Origin: UBA917 sp964435085
GTDB lineage: Bacteria > Patescibacteriota > Patescibacteriia > Patescibacteriales > Patescibacteriaceae
Assembly: GCA_964435085.1 (NCBI GenBank)
Contig: CAYSXQ010000008.1
Span: 1 to 35,151 of the forward strand
Direction: 5' to 3'
Length of the DNA stretch: 35,151 bases
Positions 7,092 through 14,560 of this stretch are shown here, piece after piece. How positions within the stretch are numbered: the first letter of the stretch is position 1; each line of letters starts with the position of its first letter. A model generated the notes under the pieces. That model worked only from the letters and a program-made list of their open reading frames with translations, made no database searches and was not told where the DNA came from. The translations under genes were made by a program, and so were the position numbers.

Positions 7092-7118
7092 AAAGCCGTT
7101 TAAATAAACGGCTTTTTT
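7092..7118 (+). terminator. Intrinsic terminator of the orphan operon
   Basis: GCCGTTT (7095-7101) pairs with AAACGGC (7106-7112), loop AAAT, extended by A-T pairs, then a T-run. Confidence 0.92.
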
Positions 7119-7144
7119 ATTTTTCTAAACAGTTGGAAAACTAT

Positions 7145-7198
7145 GATTTAAGTCTGCTTCGTTAAAGCTTCGGCGGGCCAATAGGGGAGAGCTAAATC
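7145..7198. repeat. Palindromic segment, probable dispersed repeat remnant
   Basis: GATTTA (7145-7150) can pair with TAAATC (7193-7198). Inside are GCTTCGTTAAAGC (a small hairpin) and a GC-rich stretch through GGCGGGCC. The inner part resembles, in reverse orientation, the segment at about 9171-9192 (CCCGCATAGCTTTAGCG). It lies between a terminator and the next promoter, so it is probably not in an mRNA leader. Either a repeat remnant or an unassigned structured segment. Confidence 0.35.
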
Positions 7199-7202
7199 AG
7201 AT

Positions 7203-7230
7203 TTGACCAAAGTCAATATTCTGGTATATG
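7203..7230 (+). promoter_or_regulatory. Promoter of the 166-aa orphan gene
   Basis: TTGACC (7203-7208), 16-base spacer, TATATG (7225-7230) with an extended TG. The predicted start near 7237 leaves a leader of about 33 bases carrying AGGAG. Confidence 0.75.
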
Positions 7231-7269
7231 CTCATGATTATTAGTTCTTTTAACAATCAGGAGAATGTC

Positions 7270-7770
7270 ATGTTTAAGGTGCCTATCATCAGACTAGATC
7301 AGCTAGAGGATCTAGCCACTTCTATGCACGAATATTTATCTGAACCTAATTATCTAGAAGTGACACTTAAAGAAAATCTAGATGCCAATTTTGCCGCTCT
7401 CAGAAGGGGAGGGCCAGATAGCGCTGATAATCTAGCTAGCTACCGCCAGTCTTACACTAACTATATCAAACTTAATATTGCCTATTCTTCGCTACAGCAA
7501 ACCATCACTAGACTACTAATGATACTTGATAGTTTCAACCAAGCAAAGGAGTTGATAGCCGATCTAGACCGTATAACAGCCTACTATCACAAAGGAGGCC
7601 AGTCTAAGCAAGCAGAATTGAGCTCTGATATAATCTCTCGCTATGAGCACTTACTAAAGTCATCTCCCTATCATTTATTAAATTTTAGTCGAGACTTGAT
7701 GACCAGCGGTTATATAACTTCATTTATAACTAGTCCTTATAACCGAATCTTAAAGTTCGCAGTCTACTAA
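7270..7770 (+). CDS. Orphan protein (166 aa)
   Basis: 166 aa from ATG at 7270, chosen because AGGAG (7259-7263) lies six bases before it. The open frame extends back to 7228, but that ATG is inside the -10 box. The protein starts MFKVPIIRLDQLEDLATSM, is largely helical, has no signal peptide, membrane segment or recognisable catalytic motif, and I cannot assign a family. A 'YYHKGGQSKQAELS' loop separates an N-terminal helical part from a shorter C-terminal part. It is a single-gene unit with its own promoter and terminator. No function is proposed. Confidence 0.8.
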   Translation: MFKVPIIRLDQLEDLATSMHEYLSEPNYLEVTLKENLDANFAALRRGGPDSADNLASYRQSYTNYIKLNIAYSSLQQTITRLLMILDSFNQAKELIADLDRITAYYHKGGQSKQAELSSDIISRYEHLLKSSPYHLLNFSRDLMTSGYITSFITSPYNRILKFAVY

Positions 7771-7773
7771 GAC

Positions 7774-7805
7774 AAAAACCACCCCAAAAGAGGAGTGGTT
7801 TTTTA
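7774..7805 (+). terminator. Intrinsic terminator of the 166-aa orphan gene
   Basis: AAAAACCAC (7774-7782) pairs with GTGG plus T residues from 7795, with an inner CC/GG stem, followed by a T-run. Confidence 0.85.
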
Positions 7806-7959
7806 TTTACCTAGCCATAAGAGTCAATCTCAACACTCAATAAGCTTAATATTAATTGTGTCGCACAATGTAACTTATACGACACTAAAGTTATTTCAAA
7901 AGAGGTATTACGGCTCAAGTACCTATATTCATTGACTATCCACTTAGGCACTTAGTCAG
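7806..7959. other. Intergenic stretch with small inverted repeats
   Basis: No gene seen. GTGTCG (7858-7863) and CGACAC (7880-7885) form an inverted pair, and TGACTA (7933-7938) pairs with TAGTCA (7953-7958) just past the stop of the small membrane protein gene. TGTGTCGCA at 7857-7865 recurs at about 8177-8185, on the other side of that gene. No T-run follows either hairpin in the right direction, so I do not call a terminator. Confidence 0.4.
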
Positions 7960-8121
7960 CTATCTTAGTAAAACATTCTTAAATGACAGTCCCATGAACT
8001 GAATTTCTGGCGTAAATAATAAAATTATTTTTACACCCAATAAAAAAAATCCTATCACCGTTAAGCAAAATATACCAACAGCTACTACGAAAACTAATTT
8101 GAAGACTTGTTCTTGATTCAT
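7960..8121 (-). CDS. Small membrane protein (53 aa)
   Basis: An open frame of 53 codons starting MNQEQVFKLVF and ending KNVLLR. Residues about 7-36 are strongly hydrophobic (VFVVAVGIFCLTVIGFFLLG and onwards), long enough for one or two membrane passes, followed by a short polar tail. The N-terminus is charged, so it looks like an anchored microprotein. A promoter with a perfect extended -10 (8219-8224) lies upstream with a leader of about 90 bases, but no Shine-Dalgarno sequence is adjacent to ATG. The other frame in this interval gives a less protein-like product. The family is unknown; I consider it real mainly from its hydrophobic pattern and promoter. Confidence 0.5.
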   Translation of the reverse strand: MNQEQVFKLVFVVAVGIFCLTVIGFFLLGVKIILLFTPEIQFMGLSFKNVLLR

Positions 8122-8147
8122 ATAGTTGAATGAGATGACCTATACCA

Positions 8148-8167
8148 CCTCTCCCCTCAAAGAGAGG
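8148..8167. repeat. Small palindrome related to the hairpins beside the DUF559 gene
   Basis: CCTCTC (8148-8153) and GAGAGG (8162-8167) form a hairpin preceded by TACCA, reminiscent of the hairpin ends at 29502-29548. It falls in the predicted leader of the small membrane protein gene. Confidence 0.4.
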
Positions 8168-8218
8168 CAAATAAGATGTGTCGCAAAATATAAAAGCAGT
8201 ATAGTTATTATCGAAGTG

Positions 8219-8248
8219 ATTATAGCATTAAATCAAGCAAGGAGCCAA
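8219..8248 (-). promoter_or_regulatory. Promoter upstream of the small membrane protein gene
   Basis: On the minus strand, TTGGCT (8243-8248), 18-base spacer, TATAAT (8219-8224) preceded by TGC. It lies between the ftsQ stop codon and the small gene. Confidence 0.65.
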
Positions 8249-8270
8249 CAACAATCTTTCTACTCAATAC

Positions 8271-9146
8271 CTATTGATAGTAGATTGACTTGCCGTATCG
8301 TAGATCGATGTATTTCTGACGATTGAAGGTCTGACCATCAGCTAAGTCAGCCTTACGCAAAGCTTCTAGCTTAGCCAGCTGTGTATCAATATCACTATTG
8401 ATATTAAAATAAATAATCGGACCATTTAAGACTAAGACCTCGAGCGTATTAAATTCTTTACCCAAAGCAATACGGCGACTAGAGAGACCTTTAGTCTTAA
8501 GCTTCAAAGCTTCATTTAAGGCTCTGGCGCTACGCAAGTATTTTTCCTCTATCACAATACGCCTCCCCTCTTTTTTTGAATCACTAATATTTAACACCGA
8601 GAGCAAATCACCCAGAGTCGAAGTTGCACTGGTCTTTTTATTCAAAATAATATCACCGGCATAATTAATAAAGTAGTACTCCTCCCCTTCTTGCCAGACC
8701 AAATCATAATCCTTTTCCTCAAAGACTAAATTCAAGGACAAATCTCGCCAATTCTTTTTTAAATCAAGACTATTAAATTGATAACGAGCATTAAGCTTAT
8801 TAACAAATTCCTGACTGTTAAATAGCAGTAGATTAGACTGATCAAAGACTAGAAGTACCGGCTCTTTTTTTTGTTCCTCAAAAATTTGTTTTATTTCCTC
8901 CTGACTAATATTTTTGGTAGCCGGGATATTAATGCCAACTATCAGTAAGCCGCTTAGATAATAAAACAAACCTACTACCACAAAGGGCAACAAGAAAAGT
9001 AGCCAAGTTAATTTACTGGCCGGTCTTGTTGGCAACTGATTTTTTGGCTCCCTGAGATAAGTGTTTTCCCTAACAACCTTTGGCTTGCCTGCCAATTGTT
9101 GTTTCCTCCTTGTAGAAATTATTTTTGATCTTGTTTGCCAAGTCAT
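8271..9146 (-). CDS. ftsQ: FtsQ/DivIB-type cell division protein
   Basis: 291 aa. Layout: a basic cytoplasmic N-terminus (1-45), one membrane helix (about 47-68), a POTRA-type segment (about 70-140, 'VGINIPATKNISQEEIKQIF'), then a beta domain with 'YYFINYAGDIIL' and the diagnostic C-terminal 'KYIDLRYGKSIYYQ' (family pattern: DLR followed by a short strand). FtsQ links early and late divisome proteins at the outer face of the membrane through FtsL/FtsB. It is not in a dcw cluster here; it stands alone downstream of serS with a repeat fragment between. Divergence from textbook FtsQ is large, so a general POTRA membrane protein is the alternative. Confidence 0.75.
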   Translation of the reverse strand: MTWQTRSKIISTRRKQQLAGKPKVVRENTYLREPKNQLPTRPASKLTWLLFLLPFVVVGLFYYLSGLLIVGINIPATKNISQEEIKQIFEEQKKEPVLLVFDQSNLLLFNSQEFVNKLNARYQFNSLDLKKNWRDLSLNLVFEEKDYDLVWQEGEEYYFINYAGDIILNKKTSATSTLGDLLSVLNISDSKKEGRRIVIEEKYLRSARALNEALKLKTKGLSSRRIALGKEFNTLEVLVLNGPIIYFNINSDIDTQLAKLEALRKADLADGQTFNRQKYIDLRYGKSIYYQ

Positions 9147-9159
9147 TCGATAAAAGCGA

Positions 9160-9216
9160 CCTTCAGGTCGTCCCGCATAGCTTTAGCGTAGTGGGATCTC
9201 GTGAGTGAGCGCCATA
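9160..9216. repeat. Family C palindromic repeat fragment
   Basis: GCGACCTTCAGGTCG forms a small hairpin. It is followed by CCCGC...GTGGGATCTCGTGAG, related to the GGGATCTCGT segment of the element at 18905-18980. It occupies the serS-ftsQ junction, starting just upstream of the ftsQ start codon. Confidence 0.6.
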
Positions 9217-9221
9217 TTTAT

Positions 9222-10487
9222 TTACCCAATCTTTTCCTGTCCGCCCATATACTGTCGGAGCACCTGCGGAATCAAAATACTACCATCAGCTTGCTGATAA
9301 TTTTCCATGATGGCAATTAAGGCTCTGGTTGTGGCGACACCGGTACCATTGAGAGTATGAGCAAATTCTTTCTTGCCTTCAGCATTCTTGTATTTAATAT
9401 TGAGCCCACGCGCCTGATAATCAGTACAATTAGAAGTCGAAGTAACTTCCGCCCAATCACCATTAGCACCGTCCTTAGAAGGCTTACCAGGCATCCAAGC
9501 TTCCAAGTCAAAGGTTCTATAACTTGGATTGCCAAGGTCTGCGGTACAATGATCAATTACTTGATAAGCAATACCAAGTCCTGAGAAGATCTCTTTTTCA
9601 ATCTCTAGGATCTCTTGATGGATCTTGCCGCTGTCTTCGGGTCTCGCAAAAGCAAACATTTCTACCTTAGTGAATTGATGCACGCGGAAAATGCCCTTGC
9701 TAAATTTAGAATAAGACCCAGCTTCAGTGCGGAAACAGTGTGAGATACCGACATATTTCTTTGGCAGTTCGCTAGCTTCAAAAACTTCATCAGCATGGAG
9801 ACCACCGAGGGTGATCTCAGCCGTACCGATCAAGCTCAAATCGCTACCAGCGATATTATAGACCTGAGTCGATTCACCGCGAGGATTAAAGCCTAGATTT
9901 TCCAAGATCTCAGTCTTGGCCAGATCCGGAGTACTCATTAAGTCATAGCCGTGACCGATAATCAGATCAACAGTGTAATTAATCAAAGCTAGCTCCATAC
10001 GAGCCAAATCTTTCTTAAGATAAAAAAATTTAGCACCAGAAACTTTAGTCGCACGATCAAATTCAATCAAGTCATGCTTAGCAGCCAGAGCCACGTGATC
10101 AAGCGCTTCAAAATCAAACTTAGTAATTTCTCCAACAGTTTCTAGAATGTGATTCTCAGACTCGTCAGTGCTAACCACCACATCAGGATGAGTCAAATTA
10201 GGCACAGCAAGCAATAAATCACGTAGCTGGGCTTCTAGGGCATTTAAAGAGCTGTTAAGAGCACTCTCCTCCTCTCCCAAGGCCTTCATCTTAGCAATTT
10301 CTTCTTCAGTTGGCTTAGTCTTAGACTTCTGATTACGAGTAGCCCGCATCTCATCAATCTGAGCAATCAAAGCCCGGCGCTCATCGTCAGTTTTGAGTAA
10401 TTGATCAATATCAACCTTAGCTAAACGATTAACGCAGTTAGCTTGCACTTCGTCTTTGTGTTCTCTGATGTATTTAATGTCTAACAT
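9222..10487 (-). CDS. serS: Seryl-tRNA synthetase
   Basis: 421 aa from MLDIKYIREH at 10487. Five extra codons upstream in frame are less like the family N-terminus. SerRS charges tRNA(Ser) (and tRNA(Sec) where present). The N-terminal part (about 25-100) is the long antiparallel coiled-coil tRNA-binding arm. The class II core carries motif 2 (GISHCFRTEAGSYSK...FRVHQFTKVE) and motif 3 (TSTSNCTDYQARG and NGTGVATTRALIAIMEN), with the usual ending 'ILIPQVLRQYMGG'. No Shine-Dalgarno site precedes ATG; the upstream 130 bases hold only A/T-rich near-repeats. Confidence 0.97.
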   Translation of the reverse strand: MLDIKYIREHKDEVQANCVNRLAKVDIDQLLKTDDERRALIAQIDEMRATRNQKSKTKPTEEEIAKMKALGEEESALNSSLNALEAQLRDLLLAVPNLTHPDVVVSTDESENHILETVGEITKFDFEALDHVALAAKHDLIEFDRATKVSGAKFFYLKKDLARMELALINYTVDLIIGHGYDLMSTPDLAKTEILENLGFNPRGESTQVYNIAGSDLSLIGTAEITLGGLHADEVFEASELPKKYVGISHCFRTEAGSYSKFSKGIFRVHQFTKVEMFAFARPEDSGKIHQEILEIEKEIFSGLGIAYQVIDHCTADLGNPSYRTFDLEAWMPGKPSKDGANGDWAEVTSTSNCTDYQARGLNIKYKNAEGKKEFAHTLNGTGVATTRALIAIMENYQQADGSILIPQVLRQYMGGQEKIG

Positions 10488-10492
10488 AGTTT

Positions 10493-10522
10493 TAATTTCC
10501 AATTTTCAATTTCAAATTTCCA
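10493..10522. repeat. A/T-rich near-tandem repeat upstream of serS
   Basis: The words AATTTCC, AATTTTC and AATTTCA repeat in series in the serS leader. A shorter similar run (AATTTCCAATTTT) lies at 16078-16090 upstream of the O-antigen ligase gene. Low complexity; significance uncertain. The rest of 10523-10630 shows no clear promoter or T-box. Confidence 0.4.
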
Positions 10523-10630
10523 AACAAATAAAAATCCTCAGATACAATCAGCAGTCCCGTACTCATTGCCTGTTCTATAATAACACCCATTAGGGATAAA
10601 ACTGTATATATAAATCCTTTGCTCATAAAT

Positions 10631-11062
10631 TTATTTTACAACAGGTTTTATGTTAATAACTAAATCTTTATCCGTCACACTTATCTGACAAACTTTGATG
10701 TCTGGCTGATCAGATCCACTAACAAAATCACAACTATAATTACTATCCTCAAAACCGATGCTATACACTCCTGGTTTCAAATAAGTCTCATAATAACCGT
10801 CTTTATTTGATTCAATATATTTCTCGCGTGCAGGAACAGCATCCTTAGGATCAAACCATTCTAGAGATCTTGGGTCGAATAAAGTAATTTTTTTAGATGG
10901 CCTCGTTTTGCCACTAAGCTTAAAAGATAGTCCTTTGCGGTATAAATTATAATCAGGATCATCATTTTTAAATTTAAAGTAACCGCTAGTTAATGAAACT
11001 ACACTAAGAACTATCAAAGCAACAAAACCAACAATTAAAAGCTTACTCTTAGTTATTTTCAT
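10631..11062 (-). CDS. Membrane-anchored protein with a small beta domain (CarboxypepD_reg-like)
   Basis: 143 aa. A basic start, one hydrophobic segment (about 8-27) and an extracellular remainder. 'SNKDGYYETYLKPGVYSIGF' follows the T-x-x-D-G-x-Y...L-x-P-G-x-Y pattern of carboxypeptidase regulatory-like and Cna-B domains, which are small beta sandwiches in surface proteins. Two Cys (in 'YSCDFVSG' and 'IKVCQIS') may form a disulfide. It starts 20 bases after the lysS stop codon, so it is probably read with lysS, although a TATAAT at 11073-11078 could give it its own start. There is no Shine-Dalgarno site. Function unknown. Confidence 0.65.
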   Translation of the reverse strand: MKITKSKLLIVGFVALIVLSVVSLTSGYFKFKNDDPDYNLYRKGLSFKLSGKTRPSKKITLFDPRSLEWFDPKDAVPAREKYIESNKDGYYETYLKPGVYSIGFEDSNYSCDFVSGSDQPDIKVCQISVTDKDLVINIKPVVK

Positions 11063-11082
11063 AGTGTAAATTATTTAAATTA

Positions 11083-13299
11083 TTATAATCCAAACTCCTC
11101 CGCCCTCTCCTTCATCGCATTCAAACAAACCTCCAAAAACTCCTCCAATTTCACCCCAGCCTTCTCACACTCCATAATCACCTCACGATCACAATTAGCC
11201 GCAAAATTCTTATTACTAAATTTCTTTTTCAGACTCGTCAATTCCACCTCAGCCAGTTTCTTATCAGGCCGTACCAAAGCACTAGCCACGATTAAACCAG
11301 TCACAGTTTCACCAGCCGCGAGCATATGCTCCAGCTTCGTAGAGCGTGATAGTTCCAAATAATGCGGAATAGCTTCATGACCATAGACATGACTAATAAC
11401 CGTATTGATCAAAAACTGCGTCGCACCAGCTTCCTTCAAAATTTCAATCACCTTGATGCCATGATTAGCAATATCCTCACGGGTCAGTTGCCAATCAAGG
11501 TCATGTAATAGTCCAGCAATGCCCCACTCTTCTTCATTCTCATCGAGGTGACGCGCTAAAGCTCTAAGCACTAACTCAGACTGTAAACTATGCATGTGAA
11601 TAGCCGGATCAGTAATATGTTGATCGAGCAAAGCATGAGCCGTCTCATAGTTAATACCGAGACGATTCTCTCCTACATCACCAAGTTCATGATTCATCTT
11701 TTCTACATCTTCGTCGGAAATTTTGGATTTATCCTTCTTAACTCCTGGATCCCGGCCTTCGCCGGGGTGACTTGGAGTTGTTTTTAAACTTTCTATCTTT
11801 TTATCTTTCAACTCCGTTTCGCCTTCACGCGGTTTCATCAAAGGGAAAATCTGACACTCTCTACCAGTCTTATTCATTAAGAAAGAAAAGACTCTTTCAC
11901 TCATACCATAACCACAAGTCGGCGGCATACCATATTCCAAAGCTTCAACGAAGTCATCATCCTTACGCTGTGCTTCATCATCGCCAGCTTCACGCAGACG
12001 CTGTTGATCATTAAATCTCTCCGCTTGATCCAGTGGGTCATTAAGTTCGCTATAACCATTACCCAGCTCTGAGCCAGCAATAATCGGCTGAAATCTCTGC
12101 GCAATATTATGATTATTATCATCACGCTTAGCTAGTGGCGACACCGTAATTGGCACGCCAACCAAGAAACCTGGGCCAGATAATTTCTTACGGCAGAATT
12201 TCCAGAGGTTATCAATCGCACGAGTAATATTAAAGCCGCTCTTGTCATAATTAATACCAAGCTCTTTCAATTTAGCCTCAGCTTCTTGCAAATTAACAGT
12301 CAAGACATCGATCCCCGTCATCGACAAGACGGTCTCACGATAATCATAGCGTTCCCAAGTCTTAGCTAGATCAACTTCATGCTGCCCAATAGTAAATTTC
12401 AAAGTTCCAAAGGTCTCCATCGCCACATAGCGATAGAGCTCTTCCACCAAGTTCATACCCATTTCAAAATCAGCATAGCCCCAATAAAATTCCATTTGGG
12501 TATAGTCCTGTAAATGTTCAGCATCCATACCTTCATTTCTAAACTGTCGACCAATTTCAAAAGTTTTCTCGAGACCCGCCACCATCAATTTCTTCTGCCA
12601 AAGTTCGCCCATCGAGATACGCAAATAGACATCAATATCAAGCGCATTATGATGAGTAGCAAAAGGTCGCGCGTCGGCTCCACCCGGCATATTCTCCAGC
12701 ACTGGAGTTTCGACTTCAATAAAGCCCTTGTCACGCAAAAAAGATCTGACAGAATTCCAGAATTTATCACGCTTAATAATCATGTCACGCACCTCTGGAT
12801 TAGTCAGGATATCGAGATAACGCTTACGTAGTCGTTCTTCTTCGTTACGAAGACCATACCATTCATCAGGCAGTCCTCTTAGAGTCTTCGTCGCGATCTT
12901 CCAAGTCTTCACCAAGACGCTCTTCTCGCCAGCCTTAGTCAGGAAAGCCACGCCACGCACTTCGATGAAGTCACCGACATCGACGAGTTTGGTAAATATT
13001 TTATAACTATCATCAGAAAATTCTTTCTTCGATAGCACTAATTGAATACGACCAGAAAAGTCTTCCAGGTGACAAAAAGAGATATTGCCATGCTCACGAA
13101 AGCTCCGCAGGCGCCCGACCATGTAGAATTCTTTGCCAGAACTAGAGAGCTCAGCAAAGTTATCAAAGACGCCAGTAGCAGTATAATCACGTTGTACTTT
13201 AGCTGGATAAGGGTTAACGCCTAGCTGGCGGAAAGCCTCTAGTCGTTTAATGCGATCAGCTCGTTCATTTGTAGGGGTTTTGAGATTAGTATTTTCCAT
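11083..13299 (-). CDS. lysS: Lysyl-tRNA synthetase fused to an HD-domain protein
   Basis: 738 aa; ordinary class II LysRS is about 500. Residues 1 to about 497 are LysRS: an OB-fold anticodon domain (about 55-150), motif 2 (FEIGRQFRNEGMDAEHLQDYTQMEF) and motif 3 (PPTCGYGMSERVFSFL, where many LysRS have GGLGIGIDR). Residues about 545-738 are an HD-superfamily domain: an early His near 570, the HD pair in LLHDLDW (599-600) and later His residues (ISHVYGHE). HD domains are usually metal-dependent phosphohydrolases; the substrate here is unknown. The linker at 510-520, SHPGEGRDPGV, is encoded by a family C repeat in frame. The mRNA leader is only about 8 bases. I see no frameshift, so it appears to be one polypeptide. 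Confidence 0.92.
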   Translation of the reverse strand: MENTNLKTPTNERADRIKRLEAFRQLGVNPYPAKVQRDYTATGVFDNFAELSSSGKEFYMVGRLRSFREHGNISFCHLEDFSGRIQLVLSKKEFSDDSYKIFTKLVDVGDFIEVRGVAFLTKAGEKSVLVKTWKIATKTLRGLPDEWYGLRNEEERLRKRYLDILTNPEVRDMIIKRDKFWNSVRSFLRDKGFIEVETPVLENMPGGADARPFATHHNALDIDVYLRISMGELWQKKLMVAGLEKTFEIGRQFRNEGMDAEHLQDYTQMEFYWGYADFEMGMNLVEELYRYVAMETFGTLKFTIGQHEVDLAKTWERYDYRETVLSMTGIDVLTVNLQEAEAKLKELGINYDKSGFNITRAIDNLWKFCRKKLSGPGFLVGVPITVSPLAKRDDNNHNIAQRFQPIIAGSELGNGYSELNDPLDQAERFNDQQRLREAGDDEAQRKDDDFVEALEYGMPPTCGYGMSERVFSFLMNKTGRECQIFPLMKPREGETELKDKKIESLKTTPSHPGEGRDPGVKKDKSKISDEDVEKMNHELGDVGENRLGINYETAHALLDQHITDPAIHMHSLQSELVLRALARHLDENEEEWGIAGLLHDLDWQLTREDIANHGIKVIEILKEAGATQFLINTVISHVYGHEAIPHYLELSRSTKLEHMLAAGETVTGLIVASALVRPDKKLAEVELTSLKKKFSNKNFAANCDREVIMECEKAGVKLEEFLEVCLNAMKERAEEFGL
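11738..11776. repeat. Family C repeat inside the lysS coding region
   Basis: A hairpin-forming GC-rich segment (CCCGGC, TTCG, GCCGGGG with flanks GGATC and GTGAC) embedded in the linker between LysRS and the HD domain. It keeps the reading frame and encodes SHPGEGRDPGV, a peptide typical of translated GTCACCCCGGCG-type palindromic repeats. Confidence 0.75.
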
Positions 13300-13313
13300 A
13301 AATTTATCTCTAT

Positions 13314-13342
13314 ATTGTAAAATATTCAGAACAATTAAGCAA
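13314..13342 (-). promoter_or_regulatory. Promoter of lysS
   Basis: On the minus strand, TTGCTT (13337-13342), 17-base spacer, TACAAT (13314-13319). The predicted start near 13307 leaves a leader of about 8 bases and no room for a Shine-Dalgarno site. Confidence 0.7.
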
Positions 13343-13401
13343 TACGAAGTCTTGACTTATTTAGAGCTTTGTGGTAAAAAGATACTCATAGCTTTGCTAT
13401 A

Positions 13402-13407
13402 TATAAT
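13402..13407 (+). promoter_or_regulatory. -10 box of the 178-aa orphan gene
   Basis: A perfect TATAAT with no convincing -35 at the right distance. TTGACT at 13352-13357 with TAAAAA at 13375-13380 is an alternative promoter. Both lie upstream of the AGGAG site. Confidence 0.5.
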
Positions 13408-13437
13408 AGTTTTTTGACAATTTTTAGGAGAAAAGAA

Positions 13438-13974
13438 ATGAGCAGCACAGATACTTTGCCTCAGCGGCAAAATACAAAAGAAGCCACAAGCTTCTTTGAT
13501 AATCATTCTCTTGAGCTAAAGACTCATGTAAAAGAATTCTCAATTGGGCGCAATCTCAAGCCAAGAAAAGAATTCCCCTATGAGTACATTGCCGATGTTA
13601 TAAAAGATGATTACTTCAATAAGATAAAGATTACCGGCAATCTCACTCTCAGAATAACTCCCATGCCAGATTCAGACAAACTGACGGCACAATTTGCCAA
13701 AGCCATATTCAAAAAATACAGGCATCAAGATCCTCTTGCTATTATGGCAGCTATACATCAAAGTCTTATCGAACATCCAGAGGAGATGAAAAGATTTCAT
13801 AAAAAGCCTCTGGTAATTCCTATCAAGCCATCAAATACCTATTCATACTACCCTTGCCTCAGGCTTAATCCTCAGACAAAGGAGTACTACTGGGACATCT
13901 GTCATACTAAATTAGTAGCAAATAGCGTCTATTTAGTCCATTTAGCACAAGAAGTAAAATCTCCTAACAATTAA
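13438..13974 (+). CDS. Orphan protein (178 aa)
   Basis: 178 aa from ATG at 13438, chosen because AGGAG (13426-13430) lies seven bases before it; a TTG upstream in frame at 13414 is rejected. The protein starts MSSTDTLPQRQN. I recognise no domain. The C-terminal third is aromatic (YSYYPCLRLN, EYYWDICHTK) and may be a beta-rich fold; the middle is helical and basic. There is no signal peptide or membrane segment. It is a single gene on the opposite strand to its neighbours lysS and greA, with its own promoter and terminator. No function is proposed. Confidence 0.8.
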   Translation: MSSTDTLPQRQNTKEATSFFDNHSLELKTHVKEFSIGRNLKPRKEFPYEYIADVIKDDYFNKIKITGNLTLRITPMPDSDKLTAQFAKAIFKKYRHQDPLAIMAAIHQSLIEHPEEMKRFHKKPLVIPIKPSNTYSYYPCLRLNPQTKEYYWDICHTKLVANSVYLVHLAQEVKSPNN

Positions 13975-13981
13975 CTAAAAC

Positions 13982-14014
13982 AAAAGCCCCTTGAAACATT
14001 CAAGAGGCTTTTTT
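13982..14014. terminator. Terminator shared by the 178-aa orphan gene and greA
   Basis: AAAAGCC..CTTGAA pairs with TTCAAG..GGCTTTT, with one bulged base and a T-run on the plus side. On the minus strand the same hairpin is followed by a T-rich tract, so it can serve the convergent greA gene. Confidence 0.85.
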
Positions 14015-14030
14015 ATTTGCATGTTCGAGA

Positions 14031-14486
14031 CTACTCAACCTTCAAGATCTTGTACTGACTCTCGCCCTTTGGAGTCTGGAAGTTCACGGTGTCACCAGCT
14101 TTTTTATTATTAATAGCGATACCCAGCGGTGATTCATTAGAAATCTTACCAGTCAAAGGATCAGCTTCATTGAAACTCACAACAGTGAAGACCTTAGTCT
14201 GGCCATTGGTTTCAGCTGTCACCTTGGAGCCCATACCAATCAGGCCCTTAGCATTAGCTGACACTACCTGAATATTTTTGAGCAGACCAGCAATTTCAGC
14301 AATACGACCTTCATTAAAAGCCTGAGCTTCTTTAGCGTCAGCGTATTCAGCATTTTCGCTCAAATCGCCCAAATCCTTAGCTGATTCAATACGGTCAGCA
14401 ATTTCACGTCTCTTGGCAGTGGACAAGAAATCCATTTCATCCTTCAGCTTGTTATAGCCTTCCTGGGAGATAATTTGCTCAGTCAT
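14031..14486 (-). CDS. greA: Transcript cleavage factor GreA
   Basis: 151 aa, close to the usual 158. GreA enters the RNA polymerase secondary channel and stimulates cleavage of backtracked RNA. The N-terminal coiled coil carries the conserved tip 'GDLSENAEYADAKEAQ' with its acidic pair. The C-terminal FKBP-like domain shows 'GSKVTAETNG', 'SPLGIAINNKKAGDTVNFQTPKG' and 'YKILKVE'. It has its own promoter with a leader of about 26 bases and no Shine-Dalgarno site. Downstream is a bidirectional terminator shared with the convergent orphan gene. Confidence 0.97.
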   Translation of the reverse strand: MTEQIISQEGYNKLKDEMDFLSTAKRREIADRIESAKDLGDLSENAEYADAKEAQAFNEGRIAEIAGLLKNIQVVSANAKGLIGMGSKVTAETNGQTKVFTVVSFNEADPLTGKISNESPLGIAINNKKAGDTVNFQTPKGESQYKILKVE

Positions 14487-14518
14487 AATTAGTGTTTATT
14501 TAGTAAAAAATTAATTGC

Positions 14519-14547
14519 AATATACAATAATAATTAAATTTATGCAA
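14519..14547 (-). promoter_or_regulatory. Promoter of greA
   Basis: On the minus strand, TTGCAT (14542-14547), 17-base spacer, TATATT (14519-14524). The predicted start is near 14512. Confidence 0.7.
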
Positions 14548-14560
14548 GCCCGAGGCTAAG

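Noticed and set aside
7979..8170. A 63-aa minus-strand frame in this interval
   Set aside because: A different frame on the same strand (7960-8121) gives a coherent hydrophobic membrane protein; the 63-aa product looks random.
10503..10630. A T-box or other riboswitch upstream of serS
   Set aside because: No T-box sequence, specifier hairpin or terminator/antiterminator pair is visible; only A/T-rich near-repeats.
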